Of a stretch of DNA of 64,000 nt, positions 1 through 11,984 are shown one piece after another. The stretch's first letter is position 1, and every line of letters starts with the position of its first letter. Origin of the DNA: Stromatinia cepivora (taxonomy: Eukaryota; Ascomycota; Leotiomycetes; Helotiales; Sclerotiniaceae). The stretch is from the NCBI GenBank assembly GCA_014898415.1, contig RCTD01000015.1, positions 620,001-684,000 on the forward strand. Reading direction: 5' to 3'. The position numbers were made by a program, and so were the translations under genes. The notes below the pieces were generated by a model. That model did not search any database and was not told the DNA's origin. It saw only the letters and a program-made list of their open reading frames with translations.

Positions 1-881
1 TATAATAATCTAACCTCTTCAACAACTAGGCCGACCGTTCTGTCTCATAATTTCGGTGATTATGGATACGCCATCGTCGCCCGTCGGCGGTCTTCCACGA
101 TTGGTTATGTCTCTCCATGTTCTTTGGGCGGGCTCTACGCTCGTTACCAAGCTTTCACGAGAGTTCGAAGTTAAAATAATACGGAAGGTTATTTTTTATC
201 GATTTCATACGTTGTGCAGAAGCTTAAACCTGAGCAAAACTTTTCAAAGATCGATGTTAGGCTCAATATGGCAAGTACGATTGTGGGTCTATATAGTCAG
301 GAATCATAGCTCCAATAATAAGATAACCCTCTTCACACCTACAATAATAACTCTTTCATCGAGACTCGAGAGGAGATTGATAGAAGTAAACTCGCGAGGG
401 TCAAATATCCACTGTTAATTTAGGTTCAAACTATTGGTACCTCATCTTAGCGTGACTACTTATACCATAGACTTTATCTTAGATCCCCGTACCCTTGAAT
501 CGCTGCAAATGAGAACAACATGTTAATCTTAATAAATCTTGATGGACTTCGAACACAAATCCCATTACTTTCAGTGAACAAAATAAACGAGGATTGATGA
601 AGGGGGTAATACTGTATTCATTTTTACACGAGTTCTTTGAACTCTCGGTAGCACCTCCGGATCTTATGGGCATAAGGTATTATTAAATGGTTCTGTTGGC
701 TCCATCGCAATTGTCTCCAGTTTTGATTGGTATTGGCAACCCCATAATTCCATTAATGGCCTTGCAGAACCTCGTACTTTTACCAAATCAAGCTGTTCTT
801 CGTTATTTATCAAGCACTCAAGGTTATCGGGTCACCATTCTCAGAAATTATACTGCTCAACAATCTACATTTTGCTTACCA

Positions 882-1301
882 TTAATCCTTGAAAAGTAGG
901 TTAGGAAGACCGAAAAACGTCATGTCATTAATCAATTCGGCCCTTGGCTCCGATACATCATGATAAGTAAGGGAGAGATATTGGACAGCGGTCCATGCGA
1001 GCAATGCGAGTTCATTCACATCACAATTATGCAGACCATATGATACGACTGTGATAAAGCCAAAGAACACTCGACCCATCAGAACTTCGGAAGGAGCGGG
1101 GATTTTAGGGAAGAGCAAGTCTCTTTCCATCTTGAATACACAATGCGGAGCGACAACCCATCTACAATACTGTTTACATGGATGAGAAAATACGAGGCGA
1201 GTTGGGATGATTGGCCCTTCAATGCTTGGGAGGTCCCTTGAAGATGCACGTTGTAAATCCCCGCACGTGCAGATACCGCATATGTACTCCATAATGGACA
1301 C
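882..1301 (-). CDS. possible membrane-protein exon or remnant (unassigned)
   Basis: Open frame of 139 codons. The middle (about residues 68-110) is hydrophobic, with a segment reading GRVFFGFITVVSYGLHN followed by ELALLAWTAVQYLSL, so one or two membrane helices are likely. The pattern faintly recalls fungal wax-synthase-like (MBOAT-type) acyltransferases, but no diagnostic motif is present. The frame ends at LFKD-stop. About 5 bases beyond is a GTAAG..TTGAGCAG stretch that could be a very short intron, so further exons at 480-870 on the same strand are conceivable. It could equally be a gene relic or a chance ORF. Confidence 0.2.
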   Translation of the reverse strand: MSIMEYICGICTCGDLQRASSRDLPSIEGPIIPTRLVFSHPCKQYCRWVVAPHCVFKMERDLLFPKIPAPSEVLMGRVFFGFITVVSYGLHNCDVNELALLAWTAVQYLSLTYHDVSEPRAELINDMTFFGLPNLLFKD

Positions 1302-3309
1302 GCAGCGGGAGACAGTCGCAGCAAAAGACAGTCATGTGCTTTTCGAATCCAATGTCATTCATTGACTTACAGAGTAATGCCTGGGACCATGTCAACCGCG
1401 AACACCTCGATTTCTTAACGTCCCAGCCACCACGTCCGATTCGGTGATACGAAACAGGAAAAATGAAGAGGCTGGGATTGGATGAGTGTGTGATGATTAT
1501 AATTTGAGCTTTTGGAGTTGTCAGGCCGCTTTATCAAACCAAACCACGGTTAACTCGTTCGTTATAACTCATTGGGAATTACTGTCATACAATCCAGGGG
1601 GATCTAAACCCTGACAATTATCAATATTTTCACGTGGAAACAAACCTTGGAATATCCTTTGATTCAAAATTCCCTTGAGCTCAGTGCTCAACTAACCCAA
1701 CCAAACCTTGGTATTGAGAAAATGTTTTCACATTTCATGCTATGCTATTTTATCGCGGGGCTCCCGTTTCGGAAGTGACACAACATGATCGACTCGATTC
1801 CAGAATGGAGATAACGCAACACAAAAAAAAAGCATTTGTCTGCTTAATTAAGCTTATCCGTGCATACTCTCGTCTGGAAACTATTTGGTCACGTGAATAT
1901 ACACTAGCATGTATCATCGGAAAGAGATCCGTCAATTGCCTCAGCAACAGTTTGTTTCTCCACATCATCCAGAGCTTGCGAAAATACGCATGGCGAACAG
2001 CGGTCTGCCTGTTTGTCTTTCCTGCTGCTTGGTCCTAACGGGTCCCATCCGAATCTGCAAGTCGTAAGTAAGTCTTATGGGGTCCGGGATCGACTCTCTC
2101 TTGCGCAATGTGACGAGATAGCGCCAAGTCGATGATTTTTATGCGTGCGTTCACTTGCAGCTTCATCCCCATACCGAATCATATCCACGTTTGCCACGCA
2201 AATGTCTAATTTAGGCTTAAGGTATAGATCTGCGACTGTCGGTGAAAGGCGAAGGGACGAAAAAGGGGTTCTAGCCCCAGCGGTGAAGATTCTTCGCTGG
2301 CGCCAATGGCAACATTATCATAAATCGCCTGCATTATCGCCTCTGTTTCATGCGCAGCGTGAAAGTCTCTTCCAACTTATGCGCACCCTAATCTCGGCCA
2401 AGCATCGCAAATGATGTACAGATGTCAGATGTATAAGCCGAAGAGTGGCGATGCAAGTTTTCCACGTCTTGGATTTCTCAGTAAGTGATTACACGCATTT
2501 ATTTGCTGGCAAGTTCGAGTACGCATCACTGCATCGTTCACCTGCATTCGCGCTACCGGGGCGTAAGAAGCTCTCCTCGGAAAGCTGAAAGGATTCCAGT
2601 GGTTTTCTTATCTTATGGCTCATCACGAAGTCTCAAAGACTAATAGCAGTCTACGCAAAGCATCAGGATGCACTTGAAGATTTTATTAACCCTAAATCGC
2701 GGGTTAACTCTCATGTCCGGGCACTTGAAAACCCATATAATACAAATGATTCCAATACTCCAATTCTAATTTCACAGTCGAGACAAACCACAGACACTTA
2801 TTTGGGCTTAATAAGACGCTCAAAATGGAAAAATCAAATCTCGGTTGCCTATATCGGGACAGACCCATGAAAAGGTGGTTAGACTTCGGCCTTCATTTAA
2901 CCTCAACAGTAGCAATAAGTACCATCTATACCATATCACCCATCAAACCTGCAAAGCGGGGTCGCCGGCAGAGACGGGGAATCTCGGTTTTATGCACGAT
3001 ATAATAATGGAGAAAGTGGGCTATCAAGAAATCGGAGGACAACAATGGCGACACGTCAGAGAATGTGCACCGAGCTCTTCTTCCAATGCGACGTGTCCCT
3101 TCAGAATAGACAAGTCATTTGTGACATAACTACACAGTACATAGATATATGGCACACGGGGAACAACAATACAACCAGTTGAAATCCTTGGGACGAGGAC
3201 TTGGACGTGTGAGAGGAATGTAGAATCAAAGTAGCAAAGGTAGCATCGGATAGATAGTAATCCTATCAAGGAAACGGCATATTATGCCACCATCGTATCT
3301 CAATAGCAT

Positions 3310-3678
3310 ATGAATGTTCCTACGGCTCAAATGGTATCAGAATGTATCTCAACCATGGAAATCTGCCAAAAAGATTGCCTTTCTGCAATGACGGGAAAAG
3401 GCCCGGGGGTACCGAGTTTTGTTAAACACGGTACGGAATACCAATGCAACGTATATGAAAGCGACAGTGTATCAAAATGTAGAAATACTTATTTCTACCT
3501 TTATTTTCTAGATTCTTGGGCTGTTTTGAATCCATTCCAGGAAGCAATAATTCAGGACCAAATTCTCGCTGAAAAGATTTTCCGATGTCGTGGTGACATC
3601 AGTCAAGAGAACTTCCCCACCAGACATTCCCCGCACCATATACAATGTGAGAGCTGGCTAGCAAATCTCAACATCTAA
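3310..3678 (+). CDS. hypothetical ORF upstream of SMP-30 gene
   Basis: ATG-initiated 122-codon frame ending about 60 bp before the start of the SMP-30-like gene. It contains several Cys residues but no signal peptide, membrane segment or known motif. It may be 5' leader sequence of the downstream gene or noncoding. No family recognised. Confidence 0.15.
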   Translation: MNVPTAQMVSECISTMEICQKDCLSAMTGKGPGVPSFVKHGTEYQCNVYESDSVSKCRNTYFYLYFLDSWAVLNPFQEAIIQDQILAEKIFRCRGDISQENFPTRHSPHHIQCESWLANLNI

Positions 3679-3741
3679 ACACGAATTCTGACCTTCAAGC
3701 ACCATTAGAACTTGAGCTTCACTTGTCTCAATACCTTCACC

Positions 3742-4848
3742 ATGTCTTCAATACAGACATGGACAGTTACCGAGCCATACATCAACCCGCACTGCGGTCT
3801 CGGTGAAGCACCTTTCTATGAGCCTTCCACCAACACACTCCGCTTTGTAGATATCAAAAAGAAGCGCTTCCACACAATAGATCTCACTGTTGGTCCGTCA
3901 TCTCTTACGACCATACAGCTAGATATTCCCATCGGCGTCACAGCCGATATCGAGGGTGTAGATTGCACCGATAAGATATTGGTGGGTGGCAAAAGCGGGA
4001 TTTACGTGATGAGGAGGAGTGATGGAGAGTTGAAGCTGCTGAAGAGATTTTATGATAGTGAGGTCAATGATGGGAGGTTGAGAAGTAATGATGGGGCGGT
4101 GGATCCAAAAGGGAGGTTCTGGATTGGGACCATGAATGACTTTTGGGTGGGGGAGCCACAAAGTGAGGGTGGGTGATATTTTGATTTCTGATTGGGTATA
4201 GAGGAGAAGCTCGAGTCATTGATACCTAACAGAGACCAATGGTCAGGCATATCTTCTTGGGCTCCGAGTCCCTCAGTTGATGACCTTGTGGTGTGCCCCG
4301 CACTTGATGTTCAGACTTCATTTCTTGCGTTTGCTCAACACTAAGTATGATTGGTATTAGGTACAATGTTCCGCTTCGATAATGACCTCACACGCCACAC
4401 AATCCGCGAGGGTCTCACAATTCCCAATGGAATAGGTTGGTCCGCTGATCAAAAAACTCTTTACTTCACCCACACAACGGAATCAACAATCTGGGCGTAT
4501 GACTATGACGCGTCGACTGGTGATGTCAGCAACCAGCGAGCTTTTTGGAAACTTGATACTAATGGTGAGCCCGATGGATTCGTATTTGACTCGGAGGGGA
4601 ATATCTGGCAATGTATATACGGAGAAGGGCGTGTGTTGAAAATCAATACGGAAGGCCAAGTCGTCGGCGAGATTAAGTATCCGACGAAGTGTATTACATG
4701 TCCAGTATTTGTGGGAACCGAGTTGTGGGTTACGAGTGCGATTGCTGGAGGCGATGAACATGCTGGAGCGTTGTTCAAGGTCGATGTAGGAATTGGCGGG
4801 GTAAAAGACTTCAAGTTTAAGTTAGCGAAAGGAAGCGCTGAATTGTGA
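3742..4848 (+). CDS. SMP-30/gluconolactonase/LRE-like beta-propeller hydrolase
   Basis: Two exons, 3742-4168 and 4361-4848, give 304 aa, the usual length for the family. The intron (donor GTGGGT at 4169, acceptor TTAG at 4360, 192 bp) joins ..PQSE to GTMFRFD in frame, matching the family's EG-x-LFR-x-D strand. ATG 3742 is the first in-frame ATG and is followed directly by conserved sequence. The four divalent-metal positions known from SMP-30/luciferin-regenerating-enzyme proteins are all present: Glu22 (GLGEAPF), Asn116 (RSNDGAVDPKGRFWIGTM), Asn165 (IPNGIGWS) and Asp214 (GEPDGFVFD). Such enzymes open sugar lactones in a Ca/Zn-dependent way; the substrate here cannot be told. The predicted protein is soluble and cytosolic, with no signal peptide. 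It appears intact, with no nonsense or frameshift. Confidence 0.93.
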
Positions 4849-6995
4849 TGCTATGTATGATGATGGAAAGTCTTGGTATTTAATACAAGGCGATGGCAAA
4901 ATATAGATAGGAAAGAGGCAACTGCACTTGAGGAAGTCCGCGAGTTGCCGCAGATGTTTAGCTCAGAAGCAGAATAAAAGTATCAATATACAAACCCTAC
5001 AAGGTTGTGGAGACAGTTTGAGTTAAGCCAAAGTGCCTTGATTTGAAATTACAACTTTCCAATATGTCCCGGACTTGCAGAGATTTAAATAAATTCCCTT
5101 ATACTTCCACGATTTTCTTTCCCTTGTTCTTCTCTCTCAAGATCCCATACTTTCATACAAATATGGCAGATCAGTTTTCTGTCATTCTTTTCATGATTCA
5201 TTATCAAATCAGAAGTAAATATCTGAAAGATTGTGCAATATAGGACTAGCGTCCTTTAATACCACAGCCGAAAAACCATGTCAAAGTTATTTATCAAGAA
5301 ATTCTTTCTTTTCTCACTATACCTTCATACATTGATATTATTTTTGGTGATGGCAGCCCTCCATCTTTGACATCAGCTGCCTCTTTTGTTTTCCAAACTT
5401 TTCCAGTTCATAAACCAGACCTCTCCATTTGATCTGAGTTTAATTGTATCAAAGGCGTTAATGCATTGTTGAGTTCTCCAGTGCTTTACAATTGGCTGAC
5501 AGCTATCATCTAATCCTATACAATTGCGGTACCTACTAGCTAACAGCTAAGATGATGGGTCTTTGTAAAAACACCCCAATTTGTTCCAAATCTGATTCTT
5601 ATTCATTTATTATTGATGAAGTAATGGAGACTAATAGAGGTCTGGGGTTACCAAAAGCATATGAACAGGGTCAACTGGTATACAAAGATCCATACCCAAA
5701 CCTACTTCGAATTCTTCTGACTGTTGATCTCCTATCTTGAGTTCTTTTGCCATTAACCTTAGAGTTAGGTACTTCTTCTTCTGTAAATATAACATCTACT
5801 CAGGGATTAAGGTCTTCATGTTGGAGTTCAGAGATATTCCCTTGCTCAATGGTAGTCTTATTCAACCAGGCAAACATTCGATCTAACAGGTAGACACTCC
5901 TATGACTTTATACCTGACAGTGCATTTTGTTACAAGATATGCAGGAAAGTGATATTACTTTAGCTATATGCCCGTTTTGTTTTCTTCCTATGGGGTTTAT
6001 ATATTTGTCTATCTATTTCGACATGGTTGATAAGCATTTATGTGGAGAGATTGTTAAGATGCAAGGCAGATTGATCTGATATGAGAGTTAGTTGAAGATT
6101 GACGTTGAATCAGGGGCTCAGAGTGAGGGGGACTCTGGGGAGGGCGCTCAATTTGCTGGTATTGAGATGAGCCTTTGAAGACTTTGGTGTTAAAGGCAAA
6201 CCAGTGAGAGTTTGCTTTGTTCTGGGTTATCTATCCAAATGAATCTTTGGTGTTCAAGAAAAATCAGGACAATTGTTAGGTTGTTGATAATTGTGGTATC
6301 TGGTTGCATGCACAGATATCATGTTCGTGAATATCAAAGACTCTGATCTATAAAGTGTTTTCTTCTACCATCTTATATGACTGAAGTGACAACTATAAAT
6401 GAAGCAAGATGCCAAAGTAGTTCCCACCTACATTGCTACAATCTTCTAAGTTCATAATCATATTCAAGAGCTTGTATCAATTATGCCCAAACCAGAGAGA
6501 ATCATGTCTAGTAGTTCACAAAACTATCTAGAGATATAATAAGAGATTAACCAGCTATTCTGCCAAAGCTACAGCTCAACATATCTCGAGTAGCCAGTGA
6601 TAACTTGGTTAGGCGGTGAATTCTACAGTCTTGACAGGTGAATATCTTTCAATATCTTTCTCACTTTTGTCTCGGCGCGTCGACACCCCCTCTTTCCCCA
6701 AACAATAATTTCTTCAATTTCCTTTCTTCCAGTTAGAACTTCTTTTCTTCGTTGTGATTCGAGATTTATTCTCTTCTGCCATCAAGGGAGTCCTCAATAT
6801 CTTTGATTCAAGTATAATTTCACAACTATAACCTCCTCCATCCATTACATCTTTGCGCAAACACTTCAAAATTTGAATTTCTTTCTTACGATTTGGCTTC
6901 CAAAACGCTTCAATTACTACCGCGTTGTACATTGAAATACCTCAAGTAACTCTTAACATTTTCCTCGACCGTTTGCGAGAAAATAAATACGCGTC
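4849..6995. other. long intergenic region, promoter-rich end
   Basis: 2.1 kb without a supported gene. The distal part (about 6640-6995) is pyrimidine-rich on the plus strand, with CT tracts and a doubled AATATCTTTC, and probably holds the promoter and 5' leader of the gene starting at 6996. The short ORFs at 5043, 5552 and 6714 (minus) look like chance frames. Confidence 0.5.
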
Positions 6996-8187
6996 ATGTC
7001 GCATTCTACGTAAGAATTCTCTCTCCCAGATTGATATCAGATTTTGTAATACAAAATACTAACAACCGCGAAGTCGGAGTAAGACTACCGGCGACAGTTT
7101 CGTCATGTCTCCACGAATTGCGCCGTCGGAATCGAGGTAAGAATCATCTTACCCACTTCTCAATCAAATTTCATAAGGCAGAGATACTAATAGGTGCGTA
7201 GTGGAACCACAGCTGAAAGCTCATCCATATATGCTGAAAACCAAGCCGCGATCGAAAAATGGGCTTTCAGCAGAGCAAGAACTGAAAAAGAGCATGCCGC
7301 ATTCAGAGAAAAAATCCAATTTCAGTCCGCCGATTTCCACCAATTCCTCTCCGACTCGGCGAAGTCATCCCCCAAAATCGCGGTACCCTCTCCAACCTGG
7401 GAGAACATACCTTTTCCTGTACCCGTTCGAACTCCAACAATTATCGAAGAGCCCGAGAATCAACAGTTTGAGATGAATAGAAGCTTCAACGAGATCCAAG
7501 AAGTTCCACGCCGTCGAGCCACACCCATTGACTTCGGCAGTCAACTCCAGCAGCGTGCTAGAGTTCTTGGAGTACAAAATCTTACTTTCAATCGCAATTC
7601 TTTTGATGGTGGACTTGAAGGCTTCGAAATGCAACCTATCGCGCACAGTGGCCGTGATGCTCAACCTACCAACCGAGAGACAATGATTAGAGTTGGTGCT
7701 GTCTTCGAGGTTTCCGGCGGCTCACGAGACGCTTGCTCTTCCTTTACCAGAGCTTCTGACATGGCTACTGTGAGTTAAAGAGATAGTTTCTATTGAAGGC
7801 CCCTAAACTGATATGGTTCTATTGATAGGACTCCTCTTTCGTCCACTACAATACCGATCTGGGAGAATATGATAGTTTAACTAGAGATGAAGCTACTCAT
7901 GCTATTCTACCCCAAGGTAGAAAGGAAGAAAGAAACTGCATGTTTGTGCCTTTTGCGTGGATTGTTCGCCAATTTGGTAAATTCTTCTAGCTCCTCCGCA
8001 CAAAAGTCCTTTCCACAACGCCGTCTTTGCTCAAGTCAAGGCCTGTCTCGATTTTTTCTGTCCCATTCTAGCCGGTAGTTTTGTTCTTCCCACCGGCGCT
8101 GTATACGAGTTTCATTTTGTTCAAGGATTGGTCTTCGGCATGGTCAATATGAATTCACACTGCACAAATGGGTGCATATGTAGATAG
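6996..8187 (+). CDS. five-exon hypothetical protein (about 309 aa)
   Basis: Exons 6996-7009, 7074-7136, 7202-7769, 7829-7916 and 7991-8187 sum to 930 nt and keep one frame. Introns 1 and 2 have GTAAGA/GTAAGA donors; intron 2 has a textbook TACTAAT branch site and must use the AG at 7201, not 7193, to stay in frame. The N-terminal half is Ser/charged, with a helical stretch (AENQAAIEKWAFSRARTEKE). The C-terminal exon (PFHNAVFAQVKACLDFFCPI) is more ordered and Cys-containing. No family recognised, no signal peptide. If the last intron (7917-7990, donor GTAGAA, weak branch) is retained, the frame reads on through VPFAWIVRQFGKFF and stops at 7990, giving an alternative shorter C-terminus. That retained stretch looks protein-like, so the 3' model is the least certain part. 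Confidence 0.65.
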
Positions 8188-8978
8188 CGAAGGAGGAAAA
8201 TGATGATACTGTGTTTCTTGTTTCAATTCTAAAAGCTTTGGTTCGTCGCGAAGGATAAAAGTTGTTGATTGACAATGTTTTCAATAGTCTGGTTGTTAAA
8301 AGGCGCCTGTTTACGGACTGATGTTACGATCAGTTTAGCTGTAGTTGTACGAAGAATAACTTATTCATCCTCTAGCGTATGAATGTTTTAGTTCTCGAAT
8401 ATCAACTTCTGTAATCATTCATATTGGTCATGCTTGGTTGTATTCTCTGACTTCGCTGCTGGTGACATTCATGATGATTCATCTCTTCACCGAGGTACGG
8501 TAGTAATAAGCTTGATATTGTATTGGCTTTACTGATCAACTTCTGAGCCATACACTTTCCAATGATCTGGTACAGCCGGCTGACAGGATGGCAGAACTGT
8601 CGTACGGTATGAACCTGGCATCAATACTTAAATATCTTCCATCCCCTTGAGTCCAGAGTTCATACAACATCATCTTGAAACGCCCAGCGCCAAGAACTGG
8701 ATCGACATCATCATTGGATTGCAACATCATCAACACCAAGGTCAACATCTGGAGATAATTTTTACCGATTACTTACACATCGACAGTCCGCCTTTCTACG
8801 AATCAACACACCACAGCACTTGTAACATTCGCAGCAGCTCACACCAAGGCTTCAAAAAACACACGAACCACCAGCAAGTCAACTCATTCCAAACCAGTGA
8901 TAATTCCTTTCCCCTCCTCAACAATACTACCAGAATCCCGGAAGTAATACTAACAAAACCCTGCTGCACGCACCAAAA
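8188..8978. other. intergenic region
   Basis: 3' flank of the five-exon gene and 5' flank of the coiled-coil gene. The open frames here (8647-9123 and minus 8796-9170) are shadows of the 8979 gene. Nothing else seen. Confidence 0.5.
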
Positions 8979-9515
8979 ATGGTCGATTATTTCGAGGCAC
9001 TCCGTCACAAAGTCGAAAAAGAACGGGAAATTCGAGAAAGGCTCACTCGAAGACGAGAACAAGAATGGCGATACAACACCCAAAGACGACGACAAGACTG
9101 GGACTCGATCCGATTCCAAATAAGTCCCAACTACGAAAAATATCAACACTACAAAGAATCCCAGATTCAACGACAGGTAGAAATCGACTATCTAGCCGAT
9201 CAGGTCAAGGAACTCTATGCTCTGCAACAAGATCCGGAATACCAGGCTGAACAGAGGGAACTGCGCCGCTTTCGGGAGTTTAGACGATCGGCTTTGAAGC
9301 GCGATTTGATGAGATTTTTGACTGAGGATGAAACGTATGAGAGGTTGAGAGAAAGAACTAAAGAAGAAGAGGCTGCTAAGTGGCAGGCGGAAATTCAGCT
9401 TTGTATTGCGGAATGTGAGCGCAGGAATCGAGTTAAAATCAAGTGGACTTATCTAGCCATTTGGGGGCTGACTCTCTTGTCAGTTGGTCTTGCTGTTTTT
9501 GCTTGTGTTTCTTAG
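8979..9515 (+). CDS. basic coiled-coil protein with C-terminal membrane anchor
   Basis: Single exon, 178 aa. Residues 1-150 are almost entirely charged and helical, dense in Arg/Glu/Lys/Gln (for example REIRERLTRRREQEWR), and would form a long coiled coil or single alpha-helix. Residues about 154-176 (WTYLAIWGLTLLSVGLAVFA) form one hydrophobic helix ending two residues before the C-terminus. There is no N-terminal signal, so a tail-anchored topology with the helical part in the cytosol is likely. Tail-anchored coiled-coil proteins often tether or organise membranes, but no family could be named. The strong amino-acid bias in one frame and the lack of stops support real coding. Third positions are not AT-shifted, so no RIP damage is apparent. 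Confidence 0.8.
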   Translation: MVDYFEALRHKVEKEREIRERLTRRREQEWRYNTQRRRQDWDSIRFQISPNYEKYQHYKESQIQRQVEIDYLADQVKELYALQQDPEYQAEQRELRRFREFRRSALKRDLMRFLTEDETYERLRERTKEEEAAKWQAEIQLCIAECERRNRVKIKWTYLAIWGLTLLSVGLAVFACVS

Positions 9516-10488
9516 AGATTTGCAGGCGAAGAATGATGGGTTTGAAGGTCACAATGTGGACGAAATAAGGCGCACACCAAAGCCGAATACGCCTAAACTC
9601 ATAATACTCCTCAATGTGTAGACTTAGATTTGACAATCAAGTGGCACTTAAGGCTTGCATGCTCACTAGGATTTCATTTTGGTGTGTGCATTGTTGGTTT
9701 ATTTCATCTAACGCATGAGAGACATAAAAACTGGGATTGTTAATATTTGAGATGGAAAACGAATGGGTTCTTCGGTATGGTATGGAAAACGCACAGAGTT
9801 ATGGACTTTGCGAGATCGGTGGGATATCACAGGAACATGTCTTTCAAGAGATGTAATTAGTTAGACAATACTCCTAGAATATCTGAAGTATGAATGCTGA
9901 AACTACTATGCTGTGCCTTGGTTGGTGATGGTATTCTTTTGAACGACTCTATAAATGTGAATGTTTGGTTTCAAGTGAATTAATGGAACCAAAGTATGTC
10001 GAAATTTTAAGCTCATAATATAAAGTTGTTGTGATGCAGCCTAAAATTCTTTTAAAATATCAAATATTACATCTGAGCAAGTTCAAACTTCAGGATAGAG
10101 TGGGGAGAACAAAATGCAAGTTTGGGAATATAAATTTATTAAAGAATAGAAAATACTCGACGCAATGGAAGTATAGGAACTATAGGTAAAGCTCTGAATT
10201 ACGCTCATCTCCACTCATCTTTTATCCTCTTGGTTGAGTATTTTAAGCTCTATACTCATTCATCCTACTTCAAAAGTTCCCTTGACTCCCCCAAAGAGTG
10301 AGGTGAAAGAATGGACAATGACTTGGTACGGTTCTGATAAAAGCTTATACAATTTTGGTGGAATATCAGATATTCCACAATATGCATTCACCACCGTACA
10401 GAAAGAATCTTTACTACAAACAGTGATATTAGTCAGCTACGGTCAACCGTGGGCATCAGAGACTGCCGTATACACACATAGCTTTGGA

Positions 10489-10496
10489 TATATAAA
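10489..10496 (+). promoter_or_regulatory. TATA-like box of the 10723 gene
   Basis: TATATAAA, 234 bp before the ATG. This distance is plausible given a CA-rich leader and a 57-bp leader intron. Confidence 0.45.
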
Positions 10497-10633
10497 GACC
10501 TCAGTTTCTTGATAGATGAATTTTCCTCCGCTTTCAACACAACACTTCAATAAAACCAAACAAAAGATCTTCCTACAATACAAACCAAACATATTCTAAC
10601 TCTATCATACCACACTGTGTCTTCCACAACAAA

Positions 10634-10690
10634 GTAAGTTATTTCTATCTATTACCTCGGTTTAAAAGTAATATCCTAACATCAAGCAAG
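10634..10690 (+). other. probable intron in the 5' leader
   Basis: Donor GTAAGT, branch-like CCTAAC at 10675-10680 and acceptor CAAG at 10690, 57 bp. It lies between the TATA-like box and the ATG at 10723. Removing it would leave a leader of roughly 150 nt. Confidence 0.5.
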
Positions 10691-10722
10691 TCATAAATCC
10701 ACACTCAATCACAACATCGAAC

Positions 10723-11358
10723 ATGTCTCCTCTTACGGCCCAGGAACAAGGTTTCGAATCTGATTCTAGCACAGTTGCTGCCAGCAGCCGAAGCAGTACT
10801 TACACAACCAAGTCATCTGGCGCAGATTCTATCCATGACAAATTCGAGGATATCAGCAAGGATATTGAACTCGGCACCCTTCCAACCGTCAGCCCAGAAG
10901 TTATCCAAAATGCTACAAATAACACGACAAAGACACCTCAACGCAGCAAGTTCAGAGACCAGTTCAAAGATTCCGTCCACTGTAAATGCGCTATCCTCAC
11001 CGGCGCAATCTGTATGGCCATTATTCTTCCTATCTGTCTCCCTCCATTATACACCGACGATATCAAATGGACAGTATCCCTCGTCCTCAAGAATCTTGAA
11101 GTTATCAATGGCGTTGTAGATTATGGAAATGGTACGACTACTCCACTCAACGCTGTGAATCTCGTCGGTTCAAATCTTACGGTTGAGACTTGCAACTACA
11201 TCGATATGAGTGATATGTGTACGAACAATACGTATCACTATTTCGATATCTGGTGGCCTTGCTTTGGTTTGTTTGTTATGCTCTTGAATTTCACTATGTG
11301 GCACTTTGTTCATGGTTTGATCACAGTTAGGCATTCTAGAAGAAGAGCAAATCAGTAA
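10723..11358 (+). CDS. two-transmembrane glycoprotein, unknown function
   Basis: Single coding exon, 211 aa. The N-terminal 85 residues are Ser/Thr-rich and polar, with no signal peptide. Membrane helices are predicted at about residues 90-109 (AILTGAICMAIILPICLPPL) and 176-198 (IWWPCFGLFVMLLNFTMWHF), and the C-terminal tail is basic (RHSRRRANQ). The loop between the helices has sequons NGT (136), NLT (151) and NNT (168) and two Cys (157, 166), fitting an extracytoplasmic, disulfide-stabilised, glycosylated loop with both termini in the cytosol. The upstream TATA-like box and leader intron agree with a real gene. Fungal genomes hold many such lineage-specific small membrane proteins. No family recognised. 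Confidence 0.8.
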   Translation: MSPLTAQEQGFESDSSTVAASSRSSTYTTKSSGADSIHDKFEDISKDIELGTLPTVSPEVIQNATNNTTKTPQRSKFRDQFKDSVHCKCAILTGAICMAIILPICLPPLYTDDIKWTVSLVLKNLEVINGVVDYGNGTTTPLNAVNLVGSNLTVETCNYIDMSDMCTNNTYHYFDIWWPCFGLFVMLLNFTMWHFVHGLITVRHSRRRANQ

Positions 11359-11984
11359 ATGATGTTTGCTATCGATGGGATTATAGCATCTTGTGGGCGG
11401 CGGGCGGTGGTGGCAGTAAATGATGGCGGTGGATGATGTCTGATGGTTGATACATGGCAGGGAAGCTCATCGACAAATAGACCTTACAGTGCTCTCTGCG
11501 GGCCATTTTCCCACTCTATTCTCTTTCCTAGCCAGGGGCATAAGACATTCGTATTTAGAATGTTGGGAGTGCTGGGAGACAATGAGCCATTTGAAATTCT
11601 TTCCACATTGCGGTTATTTTTGTGGGTTTGTTTTCGGAGTTGGGATGATGGGGCATATGAATAAGGGAAAAAATTTCAGTGTCTTGTGGCTTCGCGCTGT
11701 GATGCATCACACAGTCATGCAGGGACTATCGAACCCGTGCACAATGATAGTTCATATTATTTAATTGAGAATAGCTTCCACTCAATGACATTCTGTTCCT
11801 AACTGTTGTTCGTAAGTGATACTTGGAAACCATAACTTGTAGATTACTCGAGAGACGAAAAGAAAATAGGCATGACGAGCCCGACTAACTAGGTAGCAAA
11901 TGAGTGGGGTTGTGCGGATTCCAGACGTACTTTCACCAGGCAAACCAAGTTAGACCTGGCGTTCTTCCTACCCCCAACATAATC
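11359..11984. other. convergent intergenic region
   Basis: Lies between the 3' ends of the plus-strand glycoprotein gene and the minus-strand TSC13 gene. The overlapping frames at 11443-11764 have no recognisable features. Nothing else seen. Confidence 0.45.

Larger units (their letters stand above)
1..3741. other. gene-poor stretch, no intact gene recognised
   Basis: About 3.7 kb of ordinary base composition without an ORF I can assign. Open frames are at most 139 codons and lack clear domains. A minus-strand frame at 882-1301 and a plus-strand frame at 3310-3678 are listed separately as weak candidates. No tRNA, tandem array or transposon ends were seen. Confidence 0.5.
9516..10722. other. 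intergenic region and promoter of the two-TM glycoprotein gene
   Basis: 1.2 kb without a supported gene. The 92-codon frame at 10234-10512 has no recognisable features and overlaps the probable core promoter. The TATA-like box and a leader intron of the next gene are annotated separately. Confidence 0.5.

Noticed and set aside
7917..7990. Coding extension VPFAWIVRQFGKFF as the true C-terminus of the 6996 gene
   Set aside because: Possible, but splicing out 74 bp keeps the frame into a longer ordered C-terminal exon; kept only as an alternative in the gene entry.
8647..9170. Plus 158-codon and minus 124-codon ORFs
   Set aside because: Both overlap the better-supported coiled-coil gene at 8979-9515 and reflect its biased codon composition.
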